Positions 54,533 through 62,654 of a stretch of 64,000 bases of DNA are shown piece after piece. Where the stretch lies: the NCBI RefSeq assembly GCF_001590965.1, contig NZ_BCTW01000002.1:186001-250000 (forward strand). The letters run 5' to 3'. How positions within the stretch are numbered: position 1 is the first letter of the stretch; each line of letters begins with the position of its first letter. The notes beneath the pieces were generated by a model that saw only the letters and a program-made list of their open reading frames with translations, was not told the origin of the DNA and searched no databases. The DNA is from Novosphingobium lentum NBRC 107847 (GTDB lineage Bacteria > Pseudomonadota > Alphaproteobacteria > Sphingomonadales > Sphingomonadaceae). Position numbers and translations under genes: made by a program.

Positions 54533-55542
54533 TCGCTACCAATCTCATTAAATCGCCCCGTGGCTCGGCCATGGCCATGTTGCTGGCAACCGCTGCCCTG
54601 GTTATCACCGCCCCAGTCGAAGCGCGCGCCCGCAAGACCGTTCCCGAGCTGATTCAGCCCGCCGTAAAGGTGGAAGAACCGATGATGCCGCTCGTCATCG
54701 CCATTCCCGAACCTCTGCCGCTTCCCGGCCAGTTGAAGCCGCTCACGGCGGCGCGCCGGGGAGGCGCGAGTGATCCGCAGTCCCGGATCGGCGCTGCCAA
54801 TGCCGCCGCGCGCGTGCAGCCCGTTCGCGATGGCTTCATCAACGCGATCCAGCAATTTCCCTACAGTGATGGCGCGCTTTACCAGGTCTATACCGCGCCC
54901 GGGCAGGTCACAGACATTGCGCTGCAGGAAGGCGAGCAGCTGGTGGGGGCGGGGCCAGTGGCTGCCGGTGACACAGTGCGCTGGATAATCGGCGACACCC
55001 AGAGCGGTTCCGGTCCGCTTCAGCGCGTCCACATTCTGGTGAAGCCGACGCGCAGCGGGTTGCTCACCAATCTCATCATAAACACTGATCGGCGGACATA
55101 TCACCTCGAACTGCGCAGCACGCCGGCGACCTATATGGCATCTATGTCCTGGATCTATCCGCAAGACGAGCTGATCGCGCTTCAGGGCCGAGCGGCAGGC
55201 GCACAGGCCATGACGCAGGTGTCATCCGGCATCGATGTGGGTGCGCTGGAGTTCGGATACAGGATCGAGGGTGACAAGCCGCGCTGGCGGCCCACCCGCG
55301 TATTCGACGATGGTCGGCAGGTGTTCATCGCCTTTCCCGCTGCCATCGCACAGGGCGATATGCCGCCGCTCTTCGTGATCGGCGCATCTGGCACGGGCGA
55401 ACTCGTCAACTACAGGGTGCGCGGCACCTACATGATCGTCGACCGGCTGTTCGATGCTGCCGAGCTTCGGCTTGGCGACCGCAAGAGCGAGCAGCACGTG
55501 CGGATCATGCGCGACACCCGCCGCCGGAGTGCGCCGCGATGA
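54529..55542 (+). CDS. trbG: TrbG, VirB9-like outer-membrane-core protein
   Basis: 337 residues. Signal peptide (about 15-35), then a beta-rich body with VYTAPGQVTDIALQEGEQL, the VirB9 opening, and MSWIYPQDELIAL in the second half. With TrbI it builds the outer-membrane core complex. Family length is normal, and both ends overlap neighbours by four bases. Confidence 0.92.
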   Translation: MIATNLIKSPRGSAMAMLLATAALVITAPVEARARKTVPELIQPAVKVEEPMMPLVIAIPEPLPLPGQLKPLTAARRGGASDPQSRIGAANAAARVQPVRDGFINAIQQFPYSDGALYQVYTAPGQVTDIALQEGEQLVGAGPVAAGDTVRWIIGDTQSGSGPLQRVHILVKPTRSGLLTNLIINTDRRTYHLELRSTPATYMASMSWIYPQDELIALQGRAAGAQAMTQVSSGIDVGALEFGYRIEGDKPRWRPTRVFDDGRQVFIAFPAAIAQGDMPPLFVIGASGTGELVNYRVRGTYMIVDRLFDAAELRLGDRKSEQHVRIMRDTRRRSAPR

Positions 55543-56738
55543 ACCCGCAGGCAACGACAGGCGCGTCCACGCCGCTGCCCGATCTCTCGCTGCGACCGCC
55601 TTTGCCCCGTGTCATGCGGCTGTCCCGAAAGGCGATCATCGGTCTATGTCTCGCCGCGTCTGCTGGTATCGGCGGATCGCTCTTCTATGCCCTGTCGAGC
55701 GGGTCCAGAACGCCGCCGGAAAACCTGATCGGCACTGGCAGCGAGTCCGCCTCCGATACACTGGCCTCAGCGCCGAAGGATTATTCGCAGGTGCCCAAGC
55801 TTGGACCGCCGCTTCCCGGCGATCTGGGTGGGCCGATCCTCGCCGCACAGCAGCGGGGCGACGTGATCGCCATCCCATCTGGCGCGCCGCAAACTGCGTC
55901 GCGTGGCGCGGACCCAGAGGAAGCCCTGCGCCAGCGCATTGCGCAGGAACGCGATGCGGCGCGGACCAGTCGCCTGTTTCTGGCTGGCGAGGGAAGTGTT
56001 GGCTCTAGCGGTCCATCGATTGCAGAAGCTTTGGCGGCTGGCGTGCCGACACAACCGGGTAGCGATGCGCCGCCCGCAAATCAGTCCGACCAGGCAAGCA
56101 AGCGCGCTTTCCTGAAGCCCGTCAACACGGCCACGACCAGCAGCGCCCGGCTCAGCGGGATGATCTCGCCTTCGACCTTGCAAGCGGGCAGCATCATCCC
56201 GGCTGCGCTGATTACCGGGATACGATCCGACCTTCCAGGCCAGATCACCGCGCAAGTGACCGCCAATGTCTATGACAGCCTTACGGGCCGTATTCTTCTG
56301 ATACCCCAAGGTGCGCGGCTCATCGGCGAATACGATTCCGAAGTGTCCCACGGTCAGAACCGTGTCCTGCTCGCCTGGGATCGACTGATCCTCCCCGATG
56401 GCCGCTCGATCCAGCTTGACCGGCTGTCCGGCGCCGATGTGCGCGGTTTTGCCGGGCTGCAGGACGGGACCGACTACCATTGGGGCAATATGGCCAAAGC
56501 AGCGCTCATATCGACCTTGCTGGGCGTCGGCTCGGAGCTGGGCGCGGGCGGGGACAGCGACCTTGTGCGCGCTGTCCGGCGCGGATCGCAGGACACGATC
56601 AGCCAGACTGGCCAGCAGATTGTCGGGCGCGAACTCAATGTCCGGCCGACACTCACGGTTCGGCCAGGATATGCGCTGCGCATCATAGTGACGCGCGACC
56701 TCATACTTGAGCCCTTGCTGGAGGACCGTCGGCGATGA
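55539..56738 (+). CDS. trbI: TrbI, VirB10-like core protein
   Basis: 399 residues. One membrane helix (about 30-50), a Pro-rich periplasmic stalk, and the VirB10 beta-barrel domain from about 190: SGMISPSTLQAGSIIPAALITGIRSDLPGQI, LIPQGARLIGEYDS, FAGLQDGTDYHWG. It spans from the inner to the outer membrane and senses the energy state of the ATPases. It overlaps the DUF2274 gene by four bases. Confidence 0.93.
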   Translation: MNPQATTGASTPLPDLSLRPPLPRVMRLSRKAIIGLCLAASAGIGGSLFYALSSGSRTPPENLIGTGSESASDTLASAPKDYSQVPKLGPPLPGDLGGPILAAQQRGDVIAIPSGAPQTASRGADPEEALRQRIAQERDAARTSRLFLAGEGSVGSSGPSIAEALAAGVPTQPGSDAPPANQSDQASKRAFLKPVNTATTSSARLSGMISPSTLQAGSIIPAALITGIRSDLPGQITAQVTANVYDSLTGRILLIPQGARLIGEYDSEVSHGQNRVLLAWDRLILPDGRSIQLDRLSGADVRGFAGLQDGTDYHWGNMAKAALISTLLGVGSELGAGGDSDLVRAVRRGSQDTISQTGQQIVGRELNVRPTLTVRPGYALRIIVTRDLILEPLLEDRRR

Positions 56739-56953
56739 CCAGGCTGAAGCTGGGGTCATTGAGCGATGACAAGCCGGTCAGGTTGGCCGTCGAATTGCCG
56801 GCGTCCGTCCACCGCGATCTCGTTGCCTATGCGGGCATCCTCGCCGAGGCATCAGGGCAATCGCAACTGCCGCCAGAACGGCTCGTTGCGCCGATGCTGG
56901 CGCGGTTCATGGCAACCGACAGGGCCTTCGCTAAGGCGAAACGAAGCGGCTAG
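56735..56953 (+). CDS. DUF2274 small protein at end of trb operon
   Basis: 72 residues with the DUF2274 pattern LKLGSLSDDKPVRLAVELPASVHRDLVAYAGILA and a C-terminal LVAPMLARFMATDRAF. The ribbon-helix-helix-like look (beta strand then helices) suggests DNA binding. It regularly closes trb operons of this type. Its start overlaps the trbI stop. No activity is established. Confidence 0.85.
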   Translation: MTRLKLGSLSDDKPVRLAVELPASVHRDLVAYAGILAEASGQSQLPPERLVAPMLARFMATDRAFAKAKRSG

Positions 56954-57015
56954 AGGTTGTCCTGCTTGGCTTGGAGGTAGCGCTTGCTGTCTTTTGGCCA
57001 GAGGCGCTGGCGGCC

Positions 57016-57246
57016 TTATTCTGGTTCCGTCAGAAGCAGATAGGGACTGATTTCAAGCCCTTTGGCAATTCTCTCGATGTTGTCGATCGACACATTGCGC
57101 TCGCCGCGCTCGACACCGCCAATGTAAGTGCGGTCCATCTCGATATCGAGCGCAAAATCCTGCTGGCTTACACCGCGCGCCTTTCGGCGCTGGCGGATAT
57201 TAGCCGCCAGTATCATCCGAAGTGTGCCTGGGTGCGTGCGTTTCAC
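57016..57246 (-). CDS. XRE-family regulator at end of transfer region
   Basis: 76 residues from GTG 57246; ATG 57216 (MILAANIRQRRKARG) is an equally good start and gives 66. A Cro/CI helix-turn-helix (VSQQDFALDIEMDRTYIGGVE) is followed by ISPYLLLTEPE. It is of the same type as the regulator at 12837-13052, which guards the other end of the transfer region, but the two are not close copies. It points against the trb operon, ending 62 bases after DUF2274. A near-palindrome upstream (57285-57305) is a likely operator. Confidence 0.85.
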   Translation of the reverse strand: MKRTHPGTLRMILAANIRQRRKARGVSQQDFALDIEMDRTYIGGVERGERNVSIDNIERIAKGLEISPYLLLTEPE

Positions 57247-57284
57247 ATCCCATCATTCTGCCCAAGATGGTTATAAGGCGACGG

Positions 57285-57305
57285 ACTTTAAGTATCATTT
57301 AAGGT
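57285..57305. promoter_or_regulatory. Near-palindrome, possible XRE operator
   Basis: ACTTTAA (57285-57291) and TTAAGGT (57299-57305) are inverted copies with one mismatch and seven bases between, AT-rich, 39 bases before the GTG of the XRE gene. Position and composition suit an operator-promoter; nothing more supports it. Confidence 0.35.
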
Positions 57306-57371
57306 CTGAGGCCTAAATTGTTCCTGGCAGCCGGACATGGCTCGCAAGGGCACCTTGGAACGAACGGCAGT

Positions 57372-57551
57372 ATGACAGACCCGTCTCAAATCCGGAAGCA
57401 CGCTATCGTGCTGATGCGCAAAGCACTGCTCCTGCTCGATGAGGCAGGCGAGAAAGTAGCTGCCGCCCATCTCCAATTCGCCATCGACATCGCAGCCAAG
57501 TCGAACCCGATCAGAACGAACCAATACGGACCTAATTGGAGTGCCGATTAG
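57372..57551 (+). CDS. Small helical protein of unknown function
   Basis: 59 residues starting MTDPSQIRKHAIVLMRKALLLLDEAGEKVAAAHLQFAID, a helical, amphipathic sequence. I do not recognise a Pfam name, though short proteins of this look seem familiar from sphingomonads. The ATG at 57372 is preferred over the upstream frame because the extension is not helical and lacks a ribosome site. It stands alone, divergent from the XRE regulator. Confidence 0.55.
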   Translation: MTDPSQIRKHAIVLMRKALLLLDEAGEKVAAAHLQFAIDIAAKSNPIRTNQYGPNWSAD

Positions 57552-57639
57552 TGAAGGCTTAATCACGAGATACTATGGCCTCAAGAAAAATGGGCCGCGA
57601 TCACACTGGAGAATAATTATCCTATAAAGTGGAGGATTC

Positions 57640-59472
57640 GTGCTCAACCTGCGCAATATAATACTTGAGATGATTGCGAAGGGAGCCGACCTGAAGGCGA
57701 CCATCGACCGTCTGTGCCAGGAAATCGAAACCCTGGTGCCAGACCTGGTCTGCTCGGTGCTGATCGTCGACCGCGACGGAATTCTCCATTCACTCGCTGC
57801 ACCCAGCCTGCCCGAATCCTATTCGGCGGCTTTCAATGGCCTCATGATCGGCCCTGAGCTGGGCTCGTGCGGCAGCGCCGCATACCTGCGAAAGCCGGTC
57901 ATCGTGACGGACATCGCCACAGATTCTCGCTGGGTCGAATACGGGGAAGCGGCACTGTCATTGGGCCTGCGGGCATGTTGGTCCACCCCGATCTTCGACG
58001 AGAACGAGCGGGTGATTGGCACTTTCGCCTTCTACTATCGCGCAGTCCGAGAGCCGACGGATGCCGAACAGGTGATTGTCGATGCCTGCATTCCCCTGTG
58101 CTCGATTGCGCTCGCTCGCCACGGCCGCGTGCTGGAGCGCGAACGGCAGGCCAATGTCGATGCCTTGACCCAGATCGCCAATCGGTCCTCCTTCGGCGTC
58201 GCACTCTCTTGTCTTTCCTGCGCGGAGCCAGGCACCTGGGGACTTTTCGTACTCGATCTCGATAATCTCAAAGTGATCAACGACAGTTTCGGTCATCATG
58301 CCGGTGACATGCTGCTTCAGGCTACCGCAGAGAGGATCACAGCGGCGGCTTTGCCCAACCGTGCATTCCGCGTCGGAGGCGATGAATTCGCAATCCTGGT
58401 CCAGTCGCCGGAAGCGCTCCGCGATCTCGATCACTTCGCCAGTGCCTTGCTAGAAAGCCTCTGCGAACCGATCGACTGCAATGGCCACGCGATCTTGCCG
58501 CAGGCGACGATCGGCGGCGCGATCCTATCGAGCGGCGATCGTAGCGCCGATGAAGTCCGGCAGAATGCCGACTTTGCCCTATATCACGCCAAGGAGACGG
58601 GCCGTGGCGGGTTTGTCCGTTACTGGCCGGGTCTCGACACCAGGATCACCCATCGCATCGCGGCCATTCGAGATGTCGATGCCGCTTTGCGTGATGGCCG
58701 GATTGAGGCTTATTATCAGCCGGTAGTTCGCCTCGATACCCGTAGGATCGTCGCGCTGGAGGCGCTCTGCCGGCTTCGCATGGCCAATGGGAGACTGCTG
58801 GCAGCCGCGGCATTCAGGGAAGCGACTACCGACGCCCGCACCGCTTCGGAGCTCACCGAACGCATGTTGACCATCGTCTCAGCCGATGTCCGTGCCTGGC
58901 TGGATATGGCCATTCCGCTCCAGCACATCGGCATCAATGTCTCGCTGGCGGATTTCCATGGCGGCAGGCTGGATCAGCAGATTGCTTCCGCGTTCACTGG
59001 TCATGGGTTGCCACTTGAGCATTTGGTCATAGAGATCACAGAAAGCGCCTATCCGATGTTGCGGGACAAGGCGGTGCTCCAGGCGATCAAATCACTCCGG
59101 TCCAAGGGGCTACGGGTCGCGCTGGACGATTTCGGAACTGGCGGAGGCTTGCTCATGCCATTGCTGACGATGCCGGTTGATATGATCAAGATCGACAAGG
59201 TGCTGGTTGACCGACTGGCGGCGGATGGTGCTGGCGCGGCTGTTATCGGCGGGTTGCTCCGCACGGCTCGGGATTTGAATATCGAAGTGGTGGCCGAAGG
59301 GATCGAGACTGAGGCGCAGGCCGTCCATCTCGTGGAACTGGGCTGCGAACTGGGCCAGGGCTATCTCTTCTCGAAGGCGGTGAGCCGGGACGCGACGACG
59401 AGCTTGCTGGTCCTGAATGGTTCCGGAGAAATTCCGTATTCAAAGGTTATCAAGCAGAAGCGCGCACAATGA
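57640..59472 (+). CDS. GAF-GGDEF-EAL cyclic di-GMP enzyme
   Basis: 610 residues. A GAF sensor domain (about 10-165) is followed by a GGDEF domain with intact GGDEF (246-250), then an EAL domain with EAL (374-376, in the form EALCRL) and DDFGTG (496-501). Both catalytic sites look complete, so it may make and degrade cyclic di-GMP, with the GAF ligand setting the balance. There is no membrane segment, so it is cytosolic. It starts at a GTG behind GGAGG. No partner is adjacent; a link to transfer or biofilm is speculation. Confidence 0.9.
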   Translation: MLNLRNIILEMIAKGADLKATIDRLCQEIETLVPDLVCSVLIVDRDGILHSLAAPSLPESYSAAFNGLMIGPELGSCGSAAYLRKPVIVTDIATDSRWVEYGEAALSLGLRACWSTPIFDENERVIGTFAFYYRAVREPTDAEQVIVDACIPLCSIALARHGRVLERERQANVDALTQIANRSSFGVALSCLSCAEPGTWGLFVLDLDNLKVINDSFGHHAGDMLLQATAERITAAALPNRAFRVGGDEFAILVQSPEALRDLDHFASALLESLCEPIDCNGHAILPQATIGGAILSSGDRSADEVRQNADFALYHAKETGRGGFVRYWPGLDTRITHRIAAIRDVDAALRDGRIEAYYQPVVRLDTRRIVALEALCRLRMANGRLLAAAAFREATTDARTASELTERMLTIVSADVRAWLDMAIPLQHIGINVSLADFHGGRLDQQIASAFTGHGLPLEHLVIEITESAYPMLRDKAVLQAIKSLRSKGLRVALDDFGTGGGLLMPLLTMPVDMIKIDKVLVDRLAADGAGAAVIGGLLRTARDLNIEVVAEGIETEAQAVHLVELGCELGQGYLFSKAVSRDATTSLLVLNGSGEIPYSKVIKQKRAQ

Positions 59473-59528
59473 TTCACGTGACGATCAGAACCCTATGAAG
59501 CGGTGCGTCAATCCAAGCAGGACAAAAA

Positions 59529-60437
59529 CTAGAAGTTGAACGCCGACAAGGAGAACCGGGCCGTGACGAAGGCCAGGAACGCCTTTAGCACGGGGTTCGC
59601 GTTGTCCTCGCGCCAATAGGCTGAAAACCCGACCCTTGTCGGTCCATCACGATCATGGATCTCGCGGAAGACCGTGCCTGTGATGCCAAGCCCAAGGGCG
59701 GCTTCAACAACGATGGCAATGTGCTCCCCAGAGCCGATCGAAGCCAGCAATGTCTCTCTGCTGACGTCTTCCATCTGGATGTCAGGCTGGTGCGACGCAT
59801 CGGCCAGCTTACCCAACAGCAGCTGGCGGAATTGAGGGCCGGGATCACGCTGCGTCAGCCGGAAGCGTTCTCCTCGCAGATCGGTCCAGTAAATGACATC
59901 CGCCTGCCCGAGTGGATTTTTGCTAGGCAAAGCGACGTGAATCCGCTCGCTCCACAGGGACCGACGGTTGAGCTGGGGTTCGCGGCCTTCACCGGGCATG
60001 ATCGCGATGTCGATCAGGCCGCTCTCCAGACCACTGAGCAAGTGATCGCGGTCGCGCTCGAACCGCTCGATGCGAATTGCCTCGTTGCCGCCGGCGAAGC
60101 CTTCCAGCGTGGCGCGCAAATTGCCGGCCGAGAGGGACGTATAGAACCCTACCGCGAGCCGGCCCGAACGGCCTTTGCGCGTATCATGCAGCCAGCTGTT
60201 CAGTTCGCCGAACTCGCGGACAATGCGCTCGGCTGTCTTGAGATAGCTCTGTCCCGCAGACGTCAGGACCGCGCCGCGTGACATACGCTCGAACATCTCG
60301 ATTCCGAGGCGCTTTTCGAGTGCGAGCAACTGGCGGCTCAATGTCGACTGTTTGATGCCGAGCCGCTTGGCGGCCCTGCTGAAACTGCCGGATTCTGCCG
60401 CAAGCACCAGATAGCGCAACTGCCGCAGCTCGATCAC
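59529..60437 (-). CDS. LysR-family transcriptional regulator
   Basis: 302 residues from GTG 60437, giving the usual start MIELRQLRYLVLAAESGSFSRAAKRLGIKQSTLSRQLLALE with the winged helix in the first 60 residues. A ligand-binding periplasmic-protein-like domain covers about 90-300. The frame stays open upstream for 58 codons towards a cobalamin riboswitch, but those residues do not look like LysR sequence. No divergent target gene is next to it, so its regulon and inducer are unknown. A LysR gene near the end of trb-type elements is common. Confidence 0.88.
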   Translation of the reverse strand: MIELRQLRYLVLAAESGSFSRAAKRLGIKQSTLSRQLLALEKRLGIEMFERMSRGAVLTSAGQSYLKTAERIVREFGELNSWLHDTRKGRSGRLAVGFYTSLSAGNLRATLEGFAGGNEAIRIERFERDRDHLLSGLESGLIDIAIMPGEGREPQLNRRSLWSERIHVALPSKNPLGQADVIYWTDLRGERFRLTQRDPGPQFRQLLLGKLADASHQPDIQMEDVSRETLLASIGSGEHIAIVVEAALGLGITGTVFREIHDRDGPTRVGFSAYWREDNANPVLKAFLAFVTARFSLSAFNF

Positions 60438-60624
60438 TGCCGCTTCTGTCCGGGTTCTATAATTCGCACCGTCACCTCCGCACCCAGGCGAGTGCAGCTG
60501 CAATAGCCACACGGCCAGCGAGCTACTCCACCAAGGCAAACTGCCTGGCAGTGCTCCGCTCTCCATGTCGCCCGAAACGGTACCCCGCGCGCAGGCCAAC
60601 CCCTGAACCACGCAACAGCGACGT

Positions 60625-60820
60625 GCGAAGGCCGGTTTCCTGGCTCACGGATCAACACACGGCATTCGCGCCTTCCCGGAGACTGGTCCCCAGTGGCGGC
60701 CCAGGCATTGCTGCCTGAGCTATGAGCGCCGCGCTAGCCGCTTACAGTTGCAGGGACAGCTGCGGCTTCGGAGCCAAGGCTCCATACCGCATTCCCGATT
60801 AAGTCCTCTCGGACACCAAC
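60625..60820 (-). ncRNA. Cobalamin riboswitch
   Basis: Read on the minus strand, the conserved blocks of the B12 aptamer appear in order: TTAATCGGGAATGCGG (from 60802), GCTGTCCCTGCAACTGTAA (B12 box, about 60761-60743), GCCACTG (about 60698-60692), GGGAAGGCGCGAATGCC (about 60678-60662) and GAGCCAGGAAACCGGCC (60646-60630). It should sense adenosylcobalamin. About 190 bases separate it from the LysR start, and the normal targets (B12 transport, B12-independent enzymes) are absent, so it looks displaced or controls an unusual gene. Confidence 0.85.
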
Positions 60821-60831
60821 GCGCTAAAATC

Positions 60832-60852
60832 ACTACAAGCTATACTTGTAGT
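60832..60852. repeat. Perfect 8-bp inverted repeat upstream of riboswitch
   Basis: ACTACAAG (60832-60839) and CTTGTAGT (60845-60852), five bases apart, sit at the expected promoter position of the riboswitch transcript. It could be an operator. The rest of the gap 60438-60912 holds the riboswitch and no supported gene. Confidence 0.35.
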
Positions 60853-60912
60853 TGGGAACGGACTGCCGATGAAATGGCTTTCCCGTCAGCCGAATAGAAG
60901 TCGGCTATTGTG

Positions 60913-61152
60913 ATGAGTACCTATTCGACCGCGATTTTGCCCACCGTCGGCAGTCTGGCCGTTGCCTTGCCCTTGTTGCGAGTCAGGGAACCAACTGCGA
61001 AGCCGGTTTGTCTGAATGCGCAATCCCAAGACGACCTCGCCGTTGTCGACTCCTCAGGGGCTTTGCTCGGAATCCTGACCGAGAAATATGTCCGCCGCCG
61101 CTATGCCGACGAAGCCGACCGCGCGCTGCGGGAACTTTACGGCGAGGAGTAG
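60913..61152 (+). pseudogene. Remnant of a ClC-type channel (C-terminal CBS end)
   Basis: An 80-residue frame. Its second half (DDLAVVDSSGALLGILTEKYVRRRYADEADRALRELYGEE) looks like the last CBS motif and tail of bacterial ClC chloride or fluoride channels. The membrane part is absent, and the first 36 residues look unrelated. I read it as the 3' end of a gene cut by a rearrangement that placed the riboswitch region beside it. A small free CBS-like protein is possible. Confidence 0.4.
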
Positions 61153-61686
61153 GCTACTTCGTCCCGGAGACGCTCGCCACGCAGATTGATGCAATCGACG
61201 CAGGGCTTTCTGCATTCAGGAACGCCCGAAAATAGGCAAGCCGAAATCGGCGAGACATGAACTCCCCCCCATGGCGCGTCAGTCGCAGCTACAATCTCGC
61301 CCCTCGAGTCCAAACCTTCAAAATGGAGGTGGCCCGGCACTACCCCGACATGGCCGTTGGCCCTCCTGACGTCGCCGCCGACGAGAATGCTATTCTCCTT
61401 CAATCGCGCGGAAGTACGGACAACGACAATCTGGTCATCGGACGCGAGTGCGATTTTGCCCCTGTATCTCGGTCCTGAAACGCAACAGCCATACCATCCA
61501 GCGACAGGATCGAATGTTGCTTGGCCGGATGGGGGTGCGTCTACGACCACCGAAGCGAGCTGCTGGCCAGCACTCTCTGTAACCAGATCAAGGTTGGGAA
61601 TTTGTATCCCCACAGCAACCGTCACGTGAGCTATGCATGGGTATCACCCTGAACGTGCATTGAGCACACCGACAGGAGTAAAACCC
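61153..61686. other. Region without a confident gene
   Basis: A minus-strand frame of 162 codons (61137-61625, GTG start) crosses most of it. Its third-position GC is clearly lower than in neighbouring genes, I recognise no domain, and it overlaps the ClC remnant. It may be a decayed gene or chance. No repeat or RNA element was seen. Confidence 0.3.
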
Positions 61687-61968
61687 GTGAGAAATATTGC
61701 CATGATACTTTCGCTCGCCGCTGCGGCGCTCGTCCTTCCCCAGGCAGGCCAGGCCAAGTCGTCGGGAATAACCATGGCGCAGGCCCGCGCCATTGCGCTG
61801 CACGCCGCACCTGGGCGCATTGAAAAGGCCGAGCGCGAGCGCGAAGGCGGCGGTTTGCGCTATTCGTTCGACATCCGGCAGGGCAACCAGATCCATGAGA
61901 TTGGTGTCGATGTCGCCACAGGCCGGATCGTGGAGAACAAGTTCGAACCGTTGAACGCCAGGGACTAA
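61687..61968 (+). CDS. PepSY-domain exported protein
   Basis: 93 residues from GTG 61687 (AGGAG eight bases upstream). A signal peptide ends at QAGQAKS, and one PepSY domain follows (ITMAQARAIALHAAPGRIEKAEREREGGGLRYSFDIRQGNQIHEIGVDVATGRIVE). Small periplasmic PepSY proteins are often encoded next to, and controlled by, a two-component system, as here. They may bind or inhibit periplasmic enzymes or modulate the sensor. The response regulator gene follows after 11 bases. Confidence 0.85.
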   Translation: MRNIAMILSLAAAALVLPQAGQAKSSGITMAQARAIALHAAPGRIEKAEREREGGGLRYSFDIRQGNQIHEIGVDVATGRIVENKFEPLNARD

Positions 61969-61979
61969 GCGAGGTAGTG

Positions 61980-62654
61980 ATGCGCATCCTGCTGGCCGAA
62001 GATGACGATGATACGCGGCAATTCGTCGAGCGTGGGCTCGAAGAACTGGGCCACAATGTCATCGTGGCAGCGAACGGGGAGGATGCGCTTCACCTCTCGC
62101 TGACCGAGACCGTCGATGTCATCATTCTCGATCGGATGATGCCCGCACTCGACGGATTTTCGGTGCTGAAGAGGTTGCGAGCCGGAGGTATTGCCGTGCC
62201 CGTGCTGATGCTGACAGCGCTCGGCCGGATCGAAGACCGGGTCGACGGGCTCGAAGCCGGTGCCGACGACTACCTTGTCAAGCCCTTTGCGTTCAGCGAG
62301 CTGGCGGCCCGGATCCAGGCGCTCGGACGGCGTACCGCGCCTACCGGCGTTGCAACCAGGCTGGCGGCAGGCGGTATCGAAATGGACCTTCTTGCACGCG
62401 AGGTGCGGCGTGCGGGCCAGCAGATCCAGCTTCAGCCACGCGAGTTCCGCCTGCTCGAAGAGCTGATGCGTCATGCCGGCGAGTTCGTCACCCGCACCAT
62501 GTTGCTCGAGCGGATCTGGGATTTCCATTTCGATCCGCAGACCAAGATCGTCGAAACCCACATGAGCCGACTGCGCACCAAGCTCAATGAAGGCAATCTT
62601 CCGGACGCCATTGAGACAGTGCGCGGTGTTGGCTATCGGCTGCGCGCTGTATGA
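61980..62654 (+). CDS. OmpR-family response regulator
   Basis: 224 residues. Receiver domain with acidic pocket EDDDD (7-11), phosphorylated Asp51 in ILDRMMP and Lys in YLVKPF; winged-helix output domain from about 125 with FRLLEELMRHAGEFVTRTMLLERIW and VETHMSRLRTKL. A GTG directly before the ATG is an alternative start. It overlaps the kinase gene by four bases. It probably controls the PepSY gene and its own operon. The signal may be metal or Mg2+, but the sequence does not say. Confidence 0.9.
   Translation: MRILLAEDDDDTRQFVERGLEELGHNVIVAANGEDALHLSLTETVDVIILDRMMPALDGFSVLKRLRAGGIAVPVLMLTALGRIEDRVDGLEAGADDYLVKPFAFSELAARIQALGRRTAPTGVATRLAAGGIEMDLLAREVRRAGQQIQLQPREFRLLEELMRHAGEFVTRTMLLERIWDFHFDPQTKIVETHMSRLRTKLNEGNLPDAIETVRGVGYRLRAV

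Noticed and set aside
60860..60912. Fluoride riboswitch before the ClC fragment
   Set aside because: The conserved fluoride aptamer blocks are not present.
61137..61625. 162-codon minus-strand frame
   Set aside because: Third-position GC too low for this DNA, no domain, overlaps the ClC remnant. Kept only as a note in the region entry.
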